A stretch of 64,000 nt of DNA from Cavia porcellus. Its lineage: Eukaryota; Chordata; Mammalia; Rodentia; Caviidae. The position numbers and the translations under genes are program-made. The notes under the pieces are model-generated. The model was not told the origin of the DNA. It made no database searches and saw only the letters and a program-made list of their open reading frames with translations. Below, one piece after another: positions 10,771 to 21,622 of the stretch; position 1 is the stretch's first letter, and every line of letters begins with the position of its first letter. The stretch is taken from positions 34,170,767 through 34,234,766 of the forward strand of contig NW_026947509.1 of NCBI RefSeq assembly GCF_034190915.1, read 5' to 3'.

Positions 10771-11131
10771 TGAAAAGCTGTTAAAAATAAACTCTTTTTT
10801 GGCTTCGCAGGTGGGAAGCACACACGTAGGTATTTAACTTATTACAACCCTGAGTCCACTGTATTTACAGATCTGTACTACTGTGTAACCATCAGATTAA
10901 AATTTGTTTTCATGCTGACCTTTCAGGGGGAATTTGAAACAAAACATTGAACCAGCTTCAACAAATTTGGAAGTTCTCTGTCTTTCAACCTTCCGCATGA
11001 TTTTATAATTTCTAGGGAGGTCCCAGGCATTAACTAATGATAGAATATTTGGAAAAGAACCCGAATTTCCTATTTGCTTTTCCTTCTTCCTTTCTTCTTG
11101 GTTGTTGATTGGTTTTGCCTGTTTTTTGTTT

Positions 11132-11254
11132 ATTTTGTTTTGTTTTGGAAACAGGCTCTACTTCTTTAGGTCAGACCAGCTTTGAACCCACAGCAATCTT
11201 CCCCCTCAGCTTCTGAAGGCAGAGATGAAAGGCTTGAGTCACCTTGCCGGGCCC
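11132..11254 (-). mobile_element. B1-type SINE, diverged
   Basis: T-rich tail, then 'GAAACAGGCTCTACTTC...AGACCAGCTTTGAACCCACAGCAATC...GTCACCTTGCCGGGCCC', the reverse complement of B1 with large deletions. Confidence 0.65.
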
Positions 11255-12030
11255 ACATTTTCTGAAGGAGGAGGTTTCTTGTGATTGTCTCCAAGCACTA
11301 GACTACATATAGTGACTTTCTACTGCAAGCCCTGTCTCAGCCCTCCAGCTTGGGAGCCCCATGTCTACAAGCCTGTGGCTCTGTGGACCCTGGTGAACAC
11401 AGGGGCAGCTTGGAGAGCACTGCTCCAGTGCCTCAGAAACACAGCCCTTGTGGCTTTGGCGCTGCACCTGCCCAAGGAGTTCCATGCTGTGCTCAGCCAT
11501 CTCCCAAGTGATGATGGCAGGAAGGGCTGGATCCCTCAGAACGGGGTAAATCAGGACACAGCACTGACTACAGTCAGGGGTGAGGTCCTCTTGTGGCTCC
11601 CCTAAGTCTGCACGCAATTATTCCTTATCTCGTATTACCCTCCTACCCACTCCCTTCTTTCTCTGCTCTGCTTGGCCCTGGTCCTGTTGCAGGGCTGTTT
11701 GCATGGCTTGTGGTCCTATCTGGGGCCCCCTTTTTCTGCCTCCAGCTTTCTGTCCCAATTCCTATTAGTTCCTCCATCCCAGGAACAGTTCTGTCACTAA
11801 ACTCCTCCAGCTACACATGGGAGTCTCCAAGATCCCGATTCCACCCACCCACACACTCACATACTCAGGAAGTTTTAGGGTGGAGATGCAGCTCCCCAAA
11901 GTGATGAAATCAATGATTTTATGGAAAAGGCAAACCTTATCTGACTTGGAAAAATTGAAAACAATGTGACATCTCTTGTACCTCAGTACTTCAGAGCAAA
12001 CTCGCCCTTGTTGGAGTTCCTGTGCACAGC
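11255..12030. other. Intergenic stretch, nothing recognised
   Basis: Moderately GC-rich single-copy DNA. Overlapping frames at 11285-11904 on both strands show no family likeness. Confidence 0.4.
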
Positions 12031-12172
12031 AGGGCCCTGCTGTGGTCGGAATGCCTCTGAGAATAGTTGGGGGAGACAGGGCCTGAGGGAGGGTGTTTAG
12101 GTCCTAGGTCCTACCCTTGTGACAGAGTAATGCCAGGGGTAAAGAGCTCGAGGCTGAAAGTGTAATAATTCA

Positions 12173-12234
<62 letters not shown>

Positions 12235-12353
12235 GATCATCCTCTTCACCTTGGACTTCTCAATCTTGAGAACCATGACACAAATGAACTTGTATTGTTT
12301 ATAAATTTTCTGGTCTCTAGTATTCTGTTACAGTGACAGAAAATCAACGAAGA
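12031..12353 (+). mobile_element. MLT1A-like MaLR LTR
   Basis: 5' part 'CTGCTGTGGTCGGAATG', middle 'GTGTTTAGGTCCTAGG', then a (TC)n expansion where the LTR has its CTCTCT run, and the 3' end 'CACCTTGGACTTCTCAATC...TTGTTTATAAATTTTC...GTTACAGTGACAG'. Confidence 0.75.
12177..12232 (+). repeat. (TC)28 microsatellite
   Basis: Perfect 56-base dinucleotide tract inside the MLT1A-like LTR, probably expanded from the LTR's own pyrimidine run. Confidence 0.97.
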
Positions 12354-12552
12354 CAGGCCCTTTTCACTGCACACTTAGGGTCCTCTATTGTCTATTTTGC
12401 AAGGTAACTTTAGATGCATAAAACCACTTATCACCTTCATTAAAGCACTTTCCTTGCTCTTGGGCTTGGGGACAGGGACTGGTGAGGATCTGCACCCACC
12501 TCCTGATACAGTTCTGAGGTTTTCCTTTAATCCACAAGTCTGGGCTGTTTTC

Positions 12553-12684
12553 TTTTCTTTTCTTTTCTTTTCTTTTTGGTCTTTTTTCTTTTTTTTTTTT
12601 TTTAATCTGTACCAGGAATCAAACTCATGACCTCCTGCTTGCAAGGCAGGTGCTTATGCCACTGAGCTAAATCCCCAGCCCTGG
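12553..12684 (-). mobile_element. ID-type SINE (inner copy of a nest)
   Basis: Reverse ID with T-rich tail on the left, 'ATCTGTACCAGGAATC' and 'GAGCTAAATCCCCAGCCCTG'. It shares a 14-bp outer duplication (TCTGGGCTGTTTTC at 12539-12552 and 12724-12737) with the tail-only copy on its right. Confidence 0.88.
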
Positions 12685-12723
12685 ATTTTTTTTTTTTTTT
12701 TTGGTCTTTTTCTTTTTTATCAA
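12685..12723 (-). mobile_element. ID SINE reduced to its 3' tail
   Basis: T(17-18) followed by 'GGTCTTTTTCTTTTTTATC', the reverse complement of the GATAAAAAAGAAAAAGACC(A)n tail found on fuller ID copies here. Body missing: a severely 5'-truncated insertion or a rearranged nest. Confidence 0.55.
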
Positions 12724-12832
12724 TCTGGGCTGTTTTCAGTTCAAAGGAAAACACTGATCAGAGTTCTGTTTTATTCTGTTTTGTTTTTTCTGCGTTTTTT
12801 TTTTTGTTTGTTTGTTTCCTTTTGGTTCTTTT

Positions 12833-12988
12833 TGTTTTGTTTTTTGTTTTTAGACTGTGTCTCACTATGTAGTTCAGGCTGGCCTTGTACTCACTTATGT
12901 AGCCCAGGCTGACCTCAAGCTCACAGAAATCTTCCTGTCTCAGGCTTCCAAGAGTTAGGATTACAGGTGTACGCCACCACCTGGTTCA
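12833..12988 (-). mobile_element. B1-type SINE
   Basis: 'GACTGTGTCTCACTATGTAG', 'CAGGCTGGCCTTG', duplicated 'GTAGCCCAGGCTGACC', 'GGATTACAGGTGTACGCCACC': reverse B1 with the internal duplication and a poly-T tail. Confidence 0.92.
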
Positions 12989-13429
12989 GATATATTTTTA
13001 AGGGGAGTAGAACAGCTGAATTCTGCTCCTCCTTCTTGCTAACTTGTCTTTTGATGACTTGGTATCACTTTTTCGATAAACTGGATGCTCTCCCTCTTAA
13101 CTCTTACTCACAGGAATTGTGCTAAGTTAATGCACCTTGAGGGTGTGGATTTGCTGCCACAGCATGCCGGGCCTTATTACACAGCCAAGGCCACTGGCTA
13201 AGTACCGCCAGGAAAAGAGGGCTAAAACTCAGCAATTTTACAAATCATTCTTTCTGGATAAAACCTTCTTAAGTTAAATAACCAGATAAAGGAGTTAAAA
13301 ACATTTAATTACTGAATTTGAGAGTACATTTTGTAAATTTCTCTAGCCAGGAGGTTTCACCAGGAAATTATATTATCTAAAATTAGATGCTTTACACTTT
13401 ACTTGGATTTTTAAAAAATGTTTGTGGTG

Positions 13430-13722
13430 AGTGATTGGGAACACCTGTTTTAAAATGTTCCATGTTTTAAAAAAATAGAGCTGGATTCCTACTTCACACC
13501 TTAATAAATTCCAGATGGATTAAAAGTAAAAATGTACATATGATACATATAAAACTCAATATAAGTACTGGAAAAATAGGGGAAGGTTTATTTAATCTTG
13601 GGAGGTAAAGGGAGAGGCATTTCTAAACATGACAGCAAAGCTAGAAGCCATTTAAAAACCTGATGGATTGGACTATATAAAAATGAAATTTACATAGGAT
13701 GTTCTCCTATATTTAAAAGTCA
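13430..13722 (+). mobile_element. L1 ORF2 fragment, left part
   Basis: 'GCTGGATTCCTACTTCACACC', 'CCAGATGGATTAAAAGTAAAAATG', 'GACAGCAAAGC', 'GATTGGACTATATAAAAATG' follow the L1 ORF2 3' half in order. It is split by a B1 and a U6/ID insertion and resumes at 14127-14226. Confidence 0.75.
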
Positions 13723-13884
13723 AAGATTGGGCGAAATTGCATACTTGTAGCCCAGCACTTGGCAGGCTGAGGCAAGACGACTGCTGCAATTTTGAGGCCA
13801 GCCTGGGCTACAAAGTGAATTCTAGGCCAGCCTAAACTGCATAGCAAAACCCTGTCTCAAAAGCACGAGAAAAAAAAAAAAAAA
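13723..13884 (+). mobile_element. B1-type SINE
   Basis: 'GCATACTTGTAGCCCAGCACTTGG...GGCTACAAAGTGAATTCTAGG...AAAACCCTGTCTC' with tail. Inserted in the L1. Confidence 0.88.
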
Positions 13885-13916
13885 GAATCACGACAGAAAC
13901 ATAGAAAAGTATTTTG

Positions 13917-14022
13917 GCGCTTGCTTCAGAAGCACATATACTAAAATTGGAACAATACAGAGAAGATTAGGGTGGCCCCTGTGCAAGGATGATGTACAAA
14001 TTCACGAAGTGTTCAGTATTCT
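13917..14022 (+). pseudogene. U6 snRNA pseudogene (5' part of a U6/ID chimera)
   Basis: About 106 bases match U6 spliceosomal RNA end to end: 'GCGCTTGCTTCAG', 'AGCACATATACTAAAATTGG', 'ATACAGAGAAGATTAG', 'TGGCCCCTGTGCAAGGATGA', 'AAATTCACGAAGTGTTC'. The conserved ACAGAGA box survives. Substitutions, including in the AGCATGG segment, and the absence of a Pol III promoter (U6 has an external one) argue against a working gene. It has no A-tail of its own: an ID SINE starts at the U6 3' end. Confidence 0.93.
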
Positions 14023-14126
14023 CAGGCCGAGGATTTAGCTCAGCAGCATAAGCACCCACTTTGCAAGCGTGAGGTTGTGAATTTGATCTCCTTTACCAAA
14101 ACAAAACAGAAAAAAAAAAAAAAAAA
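14023..14126 (+). mobile_element. ID-type SINE fused to the U6 pseudogene
   Basis: 'GGCCGAGGATTTAGCTCAG' to 'GATCTCCTTTACC' then A-rich tail to 14126. It begins at about ID nucleotide 3 directly after the U6 end, in the same orientation, and provides the only A-tail of the composite. Confidence 0.88.
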
Positions 14127-14226
14127 CAGCATTCTGACACGTGAGAAGCAAACAGATAATATTCCTAATATATGAATAACTCCTACAAATTAGTTATAAA
14201 AGGAATTCTCCAGTGGGTAAAAGGTG
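14127..14226 (+). mobile_element. L1 ORF2 fragment, right part
   Basis: 'GATAATATTCCTAATATATGAATAACTCC' and following text continue the L1 that stops at 13722, so B1 and U6/ID inserted into a pre-existing L1. Confidence 0.65.
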
Positions 14227-14237
14227 ATGGACACTGG

Positions 14238-14586
14238 TATGGTTTAAGTCTAGATGGCCCCCAAAACTCCCCTGTGATTCTAGATAAGACCTTCAGAAGG
14301 CGTCTGGACTGGGGGTTTGCAGCTGCCAGCTGTGGGCATGACCCTGTGGAGGGTGGTCTCGGTGGGCGTGGTCTGGAGCTGGGGGCGTGACTTGGAGGCT
14401 CCTAGCTCCTCCCTGCTCGGTCTACCTTCTGTTCACCAGGCCTGGAGCAGCTGTCCCGTGCCAGGCTGTGCCCTGCCCTTCTAGCTGGCCAACTCTGGCC
14501 TGGAACGTGAGCCAGAGTAAACCTCTCCTCCTCAGAGTTGTAGGCGGCGGGAATTTTTGTCACAGCAAGGAGGAAAGTGACTAAGA
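14238..14586 (+). mobile_element. MaLR LTR (rodent MT-type)
   Basis: 'GGTATGGTTTAAGTCTAGATGG' at the start, an ending of 'GTGAGCCAGAGTAAACCTC', 'TTTTTGTCACAGCAAGGAGG' and 'GTGACTAAGACA', as in MT-family solitary LTRs of rodents. Confidence 0.75.
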
Positions 14587-15195
14587 CATATAAAGTCGTA
14601 AATGATCAAGATTTGCAAATGGCCAGTGGCCTCATGAGTGGATATTCTGGCTTACTGGTTGCCAAGGGAAGAAGAAAAGAAAGGAAATCACAGAGCGTCA
14701 CCACCCCGGCCTCCGTGAGGCTCGGGGCGTCTTTCTCACCTGCTAGATTAGCAGAGGCGGAAGGATCGCACTGGCAGTGCTGATGAGGCTGGGGGGAAGG
14801 GGACCTTTACCGTGTGGGGCGCATCCTGTTACCACAGTCAGCACCCACGGACAGGCACCTTCAGCCAGGTGAGGCTCCCATTACCCCCCATTACGCTGAG
14901 GGAGGCGTGGCTCTTTCCTCTCTACCCTCACCTAAACACTCGGGGAAGCACAGCAGGGATAGCAGGGTTCCCACACCGGGCCACTCTTTGGGCAGCGCCT
15001 GTTTCTCTGTGGCCAGGGAAGCTCAGTTTCCTCTCCTGGCTCCCAGTAACGTCTGCAGCCATTGACCTCTCAGGGACTGACATTCAGGAAAGAAGAAAAC
15101 CATAGTCCATGTCAAGTCCCATAGACATCAGAGATCACATTCTCTGAGCGCAATGTAATAAAATTAAAAATCCATACTAAAGAGTACCCATGAAA
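14587..15195. other. Intergenic stretch, nothing recognised
   Basis: Unique-looking, moderately GC-rich. Short frames only. Confidence 0.4.
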
Positions 15196-15361
15196 GCCAG
15201 GCGTGGTGGCGCACTCTTGTAATCCCAGCACTTGGGAGGCTGAGGCAGGAGGATTGTTGCAAGTTCGAGACCAGCAGGGCTACAAAGTGAGCTGAAGGCC
15301 AGCCTGAACTGCATAGCAAGACCCTGTTTCAAAAAGACAAAAACAAAACAAAACCAAAAAG
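15196..15361 (+). mobile_element. B1-type SINE, close to consensus
   Basis: 'GCCAGGCGTGGTGGCGCACT', 'GTAATCCCAGCACTTGGG', 'GCAAGTTCGAGACCAGC', 'CTACAAAGTGAGCTGAAGG', 'AAGACCCTGTTTC' and tail. Confidence 0.95.
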
Positions 15362-15369
15362 CTACTAGT

Positions 15370-15469
15370 CCCGGCGCTAGGGATTTAACTCAGTGGTTTA
15401 AATGCCTGCCAGTGTAAGTGCAAGGTCATGAATTGGATCCCCAGTATCCCCCACCCCATCCCCCCAAAA
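15370..15469 (+). mobile_element. ID-type SINE, diverged
   Basis: 'CGCTAGGGATTTAACTCAG...GAATTGGATCCCCAGTATC' with a C/A-rich tail. A short duplication (TACTAGT) flanks it. Confidence 0.82.
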
Positions 15470-15474
15470 TACTA

Positions 15475-16448
15475 GTGACTATGCATAAAAAATACTTTTA
15501 AAAAAAAGTATACATGAAAACAAAACTAATTAAAATCACAGTAAATACTATAAAAGCTTATAAAGTGATCATTACACTGACACGGGTAAGCAGCTGTTCT
15601 ATAAAGGCTCTCGGGCAGGGGCAGAGGAAACGCCTACCCTTCTTTGGAGCATGCGCAGTCAGGGTCAGCCGCTACTCCGCAGACACGGCCACGTTCCTCG
15701 GCACTGAGTAGCTCTTGGATCCCGGAAACACACACGGGTGGGTGAGAGCGATCATCCTCGCCACCTTCGTATGGGATGTGGTGGGTGATCATGGGCCTTG
15801 AAGAGCAGATCTTTGTTCACCATTTGCCACAGAACATTCCAGACAGGTTGAAGTTAAACACACACATGCATGACACTCACACAACCACTTAAAAAGACAC
15901 CAAGAGAACTGCAGAAGTGCGTGCTCACCCGCCCACCAAGACGCAGAGGTTTCAGGGCAGATGCCCACTGAGTCCGAGCCCCAGTGTTCCGAGCTCAGTT
16001 CCCCATCTACACCACGCTGGCTGAAATGCCCAGGACACCTGTACTGCCAGCATTCGGGAGGGAAGGGAGAGGGAAAAGGGAGAGAAGGAGGAGAGGGGGG
16101 CGAAAAAAGAGGAAAGGGAGGAAAAGAAGAAACTATGTATTCAGAAATGTTTTTACAGGACACTAAACCCACATCCTGACAGTGAGCTATTACCTTGCCA
16201 ACCGTGCAGTTCCATGGAAAAGATGACATAAAATAATGCTAAATGAAAAGGCCGGTGGTTATAATGTGCACTTCAATTACAGCCAGGCATACAAATTGCT
16301 GGGAGGGCCTGAAAGCCTCGGAAAGCACAGGCAGGTAGGGTCACCGAGGTGTTGGTATAGCATTTGTGTATTTTGCTGTCAGTCTGGCATGTCTATCATG
16401 CACCCTAACATTGAGTTAGTATTTTTTACACATCCCCCAAAAAAGACT
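15475..16448. other. Intergenic stretch with a purine-rich tract
   Basis: No gene recognised. 16047-16132 is an almost pure G/A tract (GGGAGGGAAGGGAGAGGG-like), which makes open frames on both strands there meaningless. Confidence 0.5.
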
Positions 16449-16450
16449 GA

Positions 16451-16611
16451 CTTTTTTTTTCTTTTGGTCGTTTTTGAGACAAGGTTTCACTATTTGGTTC
16501 AGGCTGGCCTTGAATTCACTTTGTAGCCCAGGCTGGCCTGGGACTCAAGGCAATCCTCCAGCCTCAGCCTCCCGAGTGCTGGGATTACAGGCGTGTGCCA
16601 CCACACAAACT
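16451..16611 (-). mobile_element. B1-type SINE, close to consensus
   Basis: 'TTTTTGAGACAAGGTTTCAC', 'CTTTGTAGCCCAGGCTGGCC', 'CTCCCGAGTGCTGGGATTAC', 'AGGCGTGTGCCACCAC'. Reverse orientation with the internal duplication. Confidence 0.95.
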
Positions 16612-18599
16612 AAAAGGCTGATTTTTAAAAGCAGTCATCATTTGGCCCACACCAGCGTGACCTTTCTCAGGTCCTCTCAGGGTCAGAGTCCCTGGACTCA
16701 GCCTGGGGCTTCCAAGTGGGAGAGGTGTGTGTGGTACAGGGTGCTGGGACAGCAGGAGCAGCTGCCTGGCTCCTGGCTTGGGGAGGCCTGGACAGTGTTC
16801 TCTTCATGAGCTCATGGGAAAGGCCCAGACCGCCAGGTCTCCTTCCTCGTCACTGCTCAGCTCTATGCTCGTGCCCATGAGCTCATCGCTGCTGGGCAAG
16901 TCCCCTTGGACCAGATCACTGCCAGGGGAAGCTCCTTTCCCAGCCTCTTGCCTCTGCCCTGGGCCCCAGAGACATGGGGCTGCCCTGATTCCCGCTCTGA
17001 GTTCCCCCGGAATTAAGAATTGTGGGATCCAAACCTCCCCCCAGGGCTTGCACAGGCCTGACCCCAAGACCGCCAGTTTAGGCTGGAGGCTGCTCAGCCA
17101 CTAGGACCAGGTGGACCCCAGCTGAACTCAGGCCCTGCCCATACCTGAGCTCCTTCTCGTCCCAGACTCTGCAGCAGCCCTGAGCCCAGAGATCATTCCA
17201 GGTGTTGGGTAGGGGACGGAGGATGGTGAGCTGTGAGTCCACACACGCCTTGCAAACCACCAAGGAGTAAATAGACAGCCCTGCAGGAAAGCCCATGGTC
17301 AGGGCTGGAGTCTGAGAGCCCCCAAGAGTGCTGGGAGTCCAGGGCATCCCACAGATGTGTTCGCAAGGCCTCTGCCTTGCTCTGCCCTGTAGTGACTATA
17401 GTTACCCTGCTCTATCCTCTGGCCTGAGACCTAGTAATGCGTGTGGGCCACCGGAGAGCTGGCTTTCCCAAAAAGCACTGCGGTCCCCACACCTTAGGGC
17501 CATAGCACTCCCAGCCCACCTGGCCCCATCCTGTCCAAACCTCCCCAAAACTTAATAGGAAAGAATGGGAAGGAGGGCCAGTAAAGCCCCAGAGCAGTGG
17601 CCACTGACAGACGTAACAAAGGCTCAGAACTTTGAGTGCCCCTCCCCCCAAAACATCACAGCCATGAAGTGGTGTCCAACTTGCTGCCAAGCTGCACACA
17701 TTCCCACGGGAGCCACTCGTGCAGGGCACAGACAGCTGTGCTCTGAGCAGATGTTCTCACAAGGATGCAGGGCTATGTGGCCCGGCGCTATCCCATGACC
17801 CACTGGGTGGCAGCCAGCCTGTACACTCAGCCTGGGCAGCCTGTAGAGCTGGGTCGCTGCTGAGGGCAGACCTGGAGCCCAGGTGGTTGGCTGTGCCAGG
17901 CCTGCGGGCTAGAACAGCCTCTGTCCCTGCCGTGCAGTTAGTCTCTGCTTTCCCTCAGCACCCACAGTTTGGTAAGTGGTGTGGGGAGCCGGGCTCCTGA
18001 GGTACAACACAGTACAACACCTGAGAAACATACCTGGGAGGCAGAAGGCGGCCCTGGGGGTATCAGGGCAGGGATGGATGTGCTCAGGAAGCCGGAGGCC
18101 CCTGAAGCTGTGCCTGGCCTCAGTGCTGGAGTTGGGAGACGCCTGTGGGAGCTCCTCCCTGGGTCAGCACAGCCTCAGGGCTCCTCAGAGTCACCCTCAG
18201 GCTCTGGAGAAGGTCCTGCCAGCCCTTCCATTTCAGGTCCTAGACAAGCCACCAGGCAGAAACCAAGTCCAGTGGTCCCCATCCTTCTCCAGAGGCCTCA
18301 CTTCCCAAAGTACTCAGGGGGCAGCCCAGCCCCACAGCCCCGCCCCGGTGACCCTGAAGCCAAAAACAGACCGGAAACCAAGGAAACCAAGACACAGTGG
18401 CAGCTGGAGTCACAGGAGAGGGCAACCTGGGCACCGACCCTGAAGCCAGGCCCAGCTCCCTGCTCCGTATGCAGGCTGGGGTCCCCTTGACCTCCCAAGG
18501 CATCCACCTCTGGCCCCTGGATTTTCGGAGAGGTCCTCTCTGGCCTCATTGATCCCCAAGCTCAGCAGAGCCTGCTCTGCCTGAGAAACACATTTGGAT

Positions 18600-18790
18600 C
18601 TGATGGAGTAAGAGGTGCTGAAGTTAGAAATATTTGCCTGGTTCAGTCATGTGGATGAGCATATGGTACGCGCATTTCACCTCCGCCAGCGCTCCAGGAA
18701 CCGTCTAACTCAGGAAGTATCTAATTCTATAGAGGCAGTGCGAGACCTTTAATCATCCCGTCAAATAATTTAAAACATGACCATTTTTTT
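18600..18790. promoter_or_regulatory. Candidate conserved non-coding block
   Basis: Non-repetitive, contains unmethylated-style CpGs ('GGTACGCGCATTTCACC', 'CCTCCGCCAGCGCTCC') next to AT-rich homeobox-type text ('CAAATAATTTAAAAC'). No coding frame. Chosen by eye as sequence unlike surrounding decayed repeats. Conservation itself is not shown. Confidence 0.3.
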
Positions 18791-19504
18791 TTTTTAAAGA
18801 AGACAACAGAGCTTGCAGAGTCAGCCTGGACCCAGTCACTGAATGTTGTCCTCATGATTCGCTTTGCTGTTTCCAGAGTGGAACCACCTGGTCTCCCAAA
18901 GTTGCCTCCCCACATGATGTCCCCTTTGCCCAGCCATTCATCACCGAAGGAAGAAGCCAGGGTGCTCACAGATGCCCTCACTGGTGAACAGGGCTGAATC
19001 AGGGAGTTGGGGCCCCGGCAGACCCACTGTTCCAAGGATGAACTATGAGGCAGCTCAAGCACAGGCATGCAGGGCACAGACACCCTGGGGACCCCTCTGG
19101 GGCTCAGAGACAATGGCACTAAACTGGAAACCCCAGGCATGGCAATCAGGTCACCTGCCCCAGTGTGGGCTACAAAGGCCCCTGGGAAAGCATGCACTTG
19201 GCATTTCAGTTCCACCGGTGAGGAGAGATGCCAGACAGCTAGCATCTGCTACATGTGTCTGCACCACACAGAGTCTCTTTCCCAGACCACCTCTGTGAAG
19301 ACCAAGACCCTCCTTTAGCTGCTTGGCAGGAAGTTCTAGACCCTACTGGACTTGGAGCTGGGGCTTCCTCCCTCAGTGATTTCTCCACGAGGCAAAGCAG
19401 GAGCCTCCTAAGAAGCAGATGGGGTGGCTTGGGGGAAGGACGATTCTTCCCCTTGCCAAGGACATGCTGGGCCATCCTAGGGGCCAGGTTCATCGTGTGA
19501 CATT

Positions 19505-19645
19505 ACACATTGGGCCCAGAAACTCTTCACCGTCACTACGATGATTTTTCAAATAATTTATGAACTTCGATTTACCAGCACTTTTTAGCCTGTGTGAAGT
19601 CCCCACCAGCCCTCGTTAGCATCTGATAAGTCCCTCTCACTGGGA
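19505..19645. promoter_or_regulatory. Candidate conserved non-coding block
   Basis: Unique sequence with 'TACGATGATTTTTCAAATAA', 'TTTATGAACTTCGATTTACC'. It lies about 3.9 kb upstream of the NPPC start. Inference from composition only. Confidence 0.25.
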
Positions 19646-20920
19646 CTTCCTGGACATTCTAAATTTAGCAGCTGACCACTCACTAGGAAGAGGGGAGTGA
19701 CCACAGCTCACAGGGAAGATGTGCAGAGGACACAGAGCTGGGGCTCCCCAACAGTTGACTGATGACCCCAGAACTTGGAGAGCCCATCCCATGACCCCTC
19801 TGAGAGGGGCCAAGTTAAGGGGCTCCTGTAAAATACTTGGGGTCCCTCAAGAAGAGGCGCCCATCTTTGAAGACTGAGGTTTCCATCAAAACAGAAACAA
19901 GAGCTCCAGGATCAGATGACAGGCACCATGCTGGGGGGCCAGCTGCTCGGGCTCCAGACAACAAAGTAGTGGCCCTCAGCTCAGAAGCTCCATGTCACCA
20001 ACCAGATGCCAGCCACGGCAAGTCCTCTACCCTGAGTGCAGAGCCTGGTGGCTGACCCAGCCCCTTTGTGAACATCTATGCAGGCTCTGAGGAAGATATT
20101 GGGGTGCTGAGCCCACTTCCTCAGGGTTAGGTCTCAGCGCTGCCCCTCACCTGACCATTCATGGCCAGATGGGGAGCACTCGTTCCCTGGAACCTGTCTA
20201 TGCAGGACCTGTCTTCTCTTTTTCAACAAGAAAGGAAAAAAAAAAGAAAGAAAAGAAAGGAGGGCTAAGCTCTGACGTTAGAGGCCTGCAGAGGACAGTG
20301 GGGCGGAGGCCATCTGGAGCAGGTGCTGGCAGCGTCTCTGGGAAAGAGGCCGAGGCAGCTGCCGTCAGGTGGGGGTGTCCCGGGGTCAGGACTCCTGGCA
20401 CCACGAGGGTGAGCCCTCCTGGCACTGCTGGCCTTCTTAGGCCTGCAGATTCGATCCAAAGGCCAGGCCAGTAGGTGTAGAGCCCAAAGAGACCTGACCA
20501 GGCCTCTATGTCCCTGGAGACCCTGCACCACCCAGCTGTTCCAGGAGAGAGCCTGGCCCTGGGCCCACCGCCCGCGAGTGTGGACGTGCATGCAGCGCCG
20601 TCCCAATTCTCGTCGGCCTCAGCTGCTTCCGGCTGCCTGCGCCAGGTCCCCGCTGCCCCTATCCAGGAGGCCAGGGTGGCCTTTTCCCAATTACAGGTGG
20701 TGAAACCTAAGGCCCTGCGCAGAGATGGGACCTGGCCAGGCTCCCGCGGCAATTTCTCTGCCTGGCCTCCCCAGAACCGCTCATCGCCTGTTCGTGTCCT
20801 CGCTGGGAAGTTATGCAGCTGGAAGGGGCCCCAGGATGAAATAATTGCAGAGAAAACAGATGGGCCGCCAGCAGCCCTCCCTCCTCCGCGGTACTGAGGA
20901 CCCGCCGCTGCCGCCAAGGG

Positions 20921-20935
20921 CCAGGAGGGGGCGCT
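20921..20935 (+). promoter_or_regulatory. CTCF-like motif
   Basis: CCAGGAGGGGGCGCT fits the CTCF core CCASYAGRKGGCRSY with one mismatch, on the + strand, about 2.5 kb upstream of NPPC. Confidence 0.5.
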
Positions 20936-21502
20936 CCTCCTCGGTCTCAGCAGTTCCCTCCCCGGCCTCCCTCTGGCCTGGCGTACTCACCTCTCCGGGA
21001 AGCCCACCCAGCTTGCCTAGGCTGAGCGAGGAGCTTCCTAGGGAGGCTTTTGGTTCCTGGGACTCCTCTCTAGCTACAAGCGGATGCGTGACAAATGAAG
21101 GGCTCCACTGCAGAGGCACCAGGTCCCTGAGGCCCCGCAGCCCGTCCTCCCTGCTATGCCGTCAGGGGTTTTTAACGCCAGCAGTCTGCACCATGCTCTG
21201 AAAGCTCATCTCTGCGGCTCAGTGTGTCAGCCCCCCCCCCCCCCACACACACACACATCCCGGAGCTCAGGACTAGAAGAAGCAGAGTTCCTGAGGCAGA
21301 GGAGAGAGAGAGGTCATAAACTCAGGTTGGCTGGGAGATCACAAAGCGCTGGGAACCCTCCTCTGCCCACGGGGACACTCAGGAGCCCATGCTTCCCTCC
21401 CTGCAGGTCCCCACAACCCAGAGCTGGACATGCCCAGTGAGGCAGGCTGCACCAGGGGAGACACGCTCCCACTTAACTCTTCCAGGAGCTTCTCTGCCCC
21501 GG

Positions 21503-21622
21503 ATTGGTGCATGCCTGTTAGCCCCACACTCAGGAGGCTGGAGCAGGAGGATCGCTGCAAGTTCGAGGCCAGCCTGCACTGCAAAGTGAGACCTTGTCTC
21601 AAAAACTAACAAGTAAACAAAC
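21503..21622 (+). mobile_element. B1-type SINE
   Basis: 'GGTGCATGCCTGTTAGCCCC...GCAAGTTCGAGGCCAGCCTG...AGTGAGACCTTGTCTC' plus A-rich tail. Short form. Confidence 0.88.

Larger units (their letters stand above)
16612..21502. other. 4.9 kb of mostly single-copy DNA upstream of NPPC
   Basis: The longest SINE-free stretch of the window, GC-rich overall. No protein-coding exon could be supported: the many overlapping frames on both strands have no conserved motif, and several are open in three or four frames at once. Candidate conserved blocks at 18600-18790 and 19505-19645 and a CTCF-like site at 20921 are listed separately. A poly-C/CA tract lies at 21229-21256. Confidence 0.55.

Noticed and set aside
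16047..16132. Purine-rich tract with open frames on both strands.
   Set aside because: Low-complexity G/A sequence. The frames are compositional.
20198..20917. A 239-codon minus-strand frame upstream of NPPC.
   Set aside because: Ends in a poly-A/T tract and has low-complexity Pro/Gly/Arg composition. No domain was recognised.
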